In this document: piece by piece, positions 61,937-64,000 of the stretch | Layout of the letters: every line of letters starts with the position of its first letter | Numbering within the stretch: the first letter of the stretch is position 1 | Assembly (NCBI GenBank): GCA_030427735.1 | Contig: JAUIBP010000005.1 | Coordinates: forward strand, 1 to 64,000 | Reading direction: 5' to 3' | Length of the DNA: 64,000 bases | DNA from: Bacteroidia bacterium | Lineage (GTDB): Bacteria; Bacteroidota; Bacteroidia; Flavobacteriales; Flavobacteriaceae | Translations under genes and position numbers: made by a program | Notes under the pieces: generated by a model | Told to the model about the DNA's origin: nothing | Databases searched by the model: none | Seen by the model: only the letters and a program-made list of their open reading frames with translations

Positions 61937-63442
61937 TTATTGCATAGTTACCTTACTAAATTTTGCGTTTACTATAATGGATTTAGAGCTAAAGCTATCT
62001 CCAAAAGAGAAGTTAGACACAGACTCTGCAGACGACTTTTTAGGGTGTTTAAATCTCGTATTCTTGCCTTGATACTGTAAATTATAATCGGTCTTGGGCA
62101 AAGCAATTACAGCCTCGCTATTTTCTAAAACAATACTTAAATTCTGAAACGTATCTGCAATATTCTTAATTTGAAGATCGCCAAGGCTTCCGTTTATAAT
62201 TGCATTGTCTGTTAATTGCCCTACTCCAATATTTGAAGAATTTGCATTTAACACCAACCGTTTAGCGGTTTGCAATTCTGCATGCTCTACAAAGTTTAAT
62301 GCCAAATTCCCCTGATTCCAATTTATAATGTTTACAGGTGCATAAGACACATTGATGGAAGTCTGGCTTCCATCAATGGTATTTGCTGTTAATTTGGTAT
62401 GCGACATATCGGCTTTAACATTTTCTATTACAGAGACAAACTGTAGTTCACCATATTTTACATTCACCTTTAAATTCGCTTTTTTTGGCATATGTATTAT
62501 TAAAGTTTTCTTTACACTTGCTGGTATAGCCGATCTATTTCTTAAAACTTCTCGTCGTTTAGTCTGGGCATGCTCACGAGCTTCTCTATGGTGTTCTCTG
62601 GCTGCTCGCTCTGCCTCTCTAACTTCCCTTTCGGCTTCTCTAGCCTCCATCTGGCGTTCAAACGATTCTCCCCAAGCTTCCATTTCTCGCTCATAATCGG
62701 CTCCAAATTGCTCTTCAAACTGTTTTCCCCATTCTTCCATTTGCTTGCCATATTCTTTGCCGAATTTTTCGCCCCAAGCTTCCATTTGTTTTTCGTAGTC
62801 TTCAAAACCAGAGGCTTCAAAAGCTTTTGCCCAAGCTTTCATTTTTTCCTGAAATTCCTTTCCATATCTTTTCTGATAGGTTTTACTCCATGTTTCCAAA
62901 TATGCTTCACCTTCTTTTTTATACGCTTCGTAATCAAAATCTACTTGATCAATGCCTTTTGGCAATTCTGGAAGTTTCGGCATTTTAGGCATTTTTGGTA
63001 ACTCAGGCATTGGCACCATAGCTATATTTGGAATTGGCGGCATCGGTGGAATTGGTGCTAACTCTATTTCCAAATCTTTTAGAGCATCTACAGAGGCTAT
63101 ATCAAAAAACATGTCGCTTTCAAAAGCACCTGTCGCACCGCTAGAGGTTATGGTAACATAATCTTCAGATCCGCTTACATCTACACGCCATTGCTCTAAT
63201 GCTTTTTGCAAATCGTCTTTACTAAGTTTGTCGCTCTCTATAAATGCTTCAACTTCAATAATATCTTTATTCCACGTATCTATTTTTACGGTGGTATAAT
63301 CTGATTTTAAATTGATTGTTGCTGTCTTATCAACTTTTAATGATTGAGAAGCTTTGGTTAATTTTTGCTGCGCTTGTAACGATACCGACATGCAACATAG
63401 CATAAGCACGTTAAAAAGCGATAATATTGATAACTGTTTCAT
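61937..63442 (-). CDS. Exported adhesin-like protein (DUF4097-type) with Trp-periodic helical insert
   Basis: A 501-residue exported protein with a signal peptide ending LQAQ (residue about 25). The start (about 30-130) and the end (about 320-501) show beta-helix-like strands such as LIIHMPKKANLKVNVKYGEL and KRLVLNANSSNIGVG, resembling DUF4097-type adhesin domains. Between them are a Pro/Met-rich linker (PELPKMPKMPKLPELPK) and a charged helical region with repeated ME-x-W-G-x-x-F units at about 15-19-residue spacing, then a run rich in Arg, Glu and Ala. Such proteins often follow an ECF sigma/anti-sigma pair. It lies downstream of the membrane protein gene at 63458. Confidence 0.65.
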   Translation of the reverse strand: MKQLSILSLFNVLMLCCMSVSLQAQQKLTKASQSLKVDKTATINLKSDYTTVKIDTWNKDIIEVEAFIESDKLSKDDLQKALEQWRVDVSGSEDYVTITSSGATGAFESDMFFDIASVDALKDLEIELAPIPPMPPIPNIAMVPMPELPKMPKMPKLPELPKGIDQVDFDYEAYKKEGEAYLETWSKTYQKRYGKEFQEKMKAWAKAFEASGFEDYEKQMEAWGEKFGKEYGKQMEEWGKQFEEQFGADYEREMEAWGESFERQMEAREAEREVREAERAAREHHREAREHAQTKRREVLRNRSAIPASVKKTLIIHMPKKANLKVNVKYGELQFVSVIENVKADMSHTKLTANTIDGSQTSINVSYAPVNIINWNQGNLALNFVEHAELQTAKRLVLNANSSNIGVGQLTDNAIINGSLGDLQIKNIADTFQNLSIVLENSEAVIALPKTDYNLQYQGKNTRFKHPKKSSAESVSNFSFGDSFSSKSIIVNAKFSKVTMQ

Positions 63443-63457
63443 TGTTTTGATTGTTTT

Positions 63458-64000
63458 TTAAATGGATTGATGTGTTTCGTCTACTTCCGAACTTAAATCT
63501 TTAAGCTGATCGCGCAAACGGTACAAAAGGTTTAATCGCATTTTTAAATTATCGATAAGCGCATTAACGGTTAATTCGCTTGGTCCAGATGTTGTTAGTT
63601 CTATAGATAATTGCTTGTACTCGTTGGCTAAAACCTCTAAACGTTCTATATACCCATCTATTAACTCTTTATTTTCTGGGGTTAGCTCTAACTTAGATAA
63701 TTCGTTATGGATACTGGCTAAATAATAATCTTCTACTTTTTTAAAATCTGGAGATAAGTCTCCTAACGACTTTGTTTTCACCTCGGCAGAAGAGTCTTGC
63801 TCTACAACCGCAGGAGTGTTATCATCTGGCATAGCATCCGATGTAAAATACTTATAACCACCAAAACTTACGGCTACAAACACCACCATACTTGCCGCTA
63901 TATACAGCCAATGCATTTTAGATGTTTTTCGCTGTTCTGGCAAAGCTTCATTCAATTTGTCTAAAAAACGGGATTCGTGCCCATGCGACATGGTGTCTTG
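63458..64000 (-). CDS. Single-pass membrane protein, possible anti-sigma-type factor (start may lie beyond window)
   Basis: A protein of at least 177 residues. A cytoplasmic N-terminus (GHESRFLDKLNEALPEQ) leads to one membrane helix (about 27-46, WLYIAASMVVFVAVSFGGYKYF) and a periplasmic part of about 130 residues that is mostly helical and charged. An ATG at 63991 gives 177 residues, but the frame remains open to the window edge (Gln-Asp-Thr upstream). Relatives have a longer N-terminus, so the true start may be outside. The position upstream of the adhesin-like gene and the topology fit an anti-sigma-type or cell-envelope regulator, but this is inference. It ends 15 bases before the next gene. 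Confidence 0.55.
   Translation of the reverse strand, partial: QDTMSHGHESRFLDKLNEALPEQRKTSKMHWLYIAASMVVFVAVSFGGYKYFTSDAMPDDNTPAVVEQDSSAEVKTKSLGDLSPDFKKVEDYYLASIHNELSKLELTPENKELIDGYIERLEVLANEYKQLSIELTTSGPSELTVNALIDNLKMRLNLLYRLRDQLKDLSSEVDETHQSI

Noticed and set aside
62570-63161. Plus-strand ORFs rich in Phe, Ser, Gly and Ile opposite the adhesin-like gene
   Set aside because: Their composition is the mirror of the Trp/Glu/Lys and Pro/Met-rich repeats on the minus strand, so they are antisense shadows.

Overview
The window is from an AT-rich chromosome of the Bacteroidota, almost certainly a member of the Flavobacteriaceae. The evidence is three surface proteins with the 'gliding motility' type B sorting domain of the type IX secretion system (T9SS), flavobacterial versions of SecA, DnaJ and the Wzc-type kinase, and many Bacteroidota-type promoter elements (TAnnTTTG) placed just upstream of start codons. 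No genus can be fixed from the sequence alone. I see no rRNA, tRNA, CRISPR array, transposase or prophage.

Layout. 1-7.9 kb: the end of a GT4 glycosyltransferase, then tsaC (tRNA t6A), a small GxxExxY gene inside an inverted-repeat cassette, a CCA-adding/poly(A) polymerase-type nucleotidyltransferase, heme A synthase, an acidic pRiA4b-ORF3-like protein, a conserved unknown protein with kinase-like motifs, and an ABC export pair. 7.9-16.8 kb: three consecutive T9SS type B surface proteins, the last with a choice-of-anchor L domain and many repeated modules. 16.8-25.8 kb: uvrB with a small TerB-like gene, a half-length DUF1456 gene, sucC, lysA, an SRPBCC protein, and nadA-nadB for de novo NAD synthesis. 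25.9-33.4 kb: a secreted DinB-like protein with an M28 peptidase, PPK2, a Cys-containing exported protein, an orphan sigma54-type response regulator without a DNA-binding domain, and a NatAB-like ABC exporter. 33.4-36.2 kb: a candidate small RNA, the grpE-dnaJ chaperone operon and a YceI lipoprotein.

36.3-42.2 kb holds an outer-membrane porin-like protein and a universal stress protein / SLC13 transporter / PEP carboxykinase run. It fits uptake of di- or tricarboxylates feeding gluconeogenesis. 42.2-47.9 kb is a minus-strand polysaccharide export operon: Wza-like lipoprotein, Wzc-like tyrosine autokinase with a Tyr-Gly tail, and two UDP-HexNAc sugar enzymes. 48-56 kb carries an ABC-F ATPase, a methyltransferase, a LolD/MacB-type ATPase, PduO-type cobalamin adenosyltransferase, a DUF2795 protein and secA. 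56-64 kb is more variable: an MG2/TonB-plug gene broken by one in-frame TAG, a membrane TPR-AraC regulator followed by a TPR-membrane protein lacking an output domain, and a minus-strand pair of a membrane protein and an exported adhesin-like protein with a Trp-periodic helical insert.

The most unusual points are the inverted-repeat cassette around GxxExxY, the REP-like palindrome inside the loop of a perfect 17-bp terminator stem, the REC-AAA+ regulator without a helix-turn-helix and with GAFTSA instead of GAFTGA, the kinase-like unknown protein, the single-nonsense gene, and a promoter-hairpin unit upstream of the NatA-like gene that could be a small RNA.
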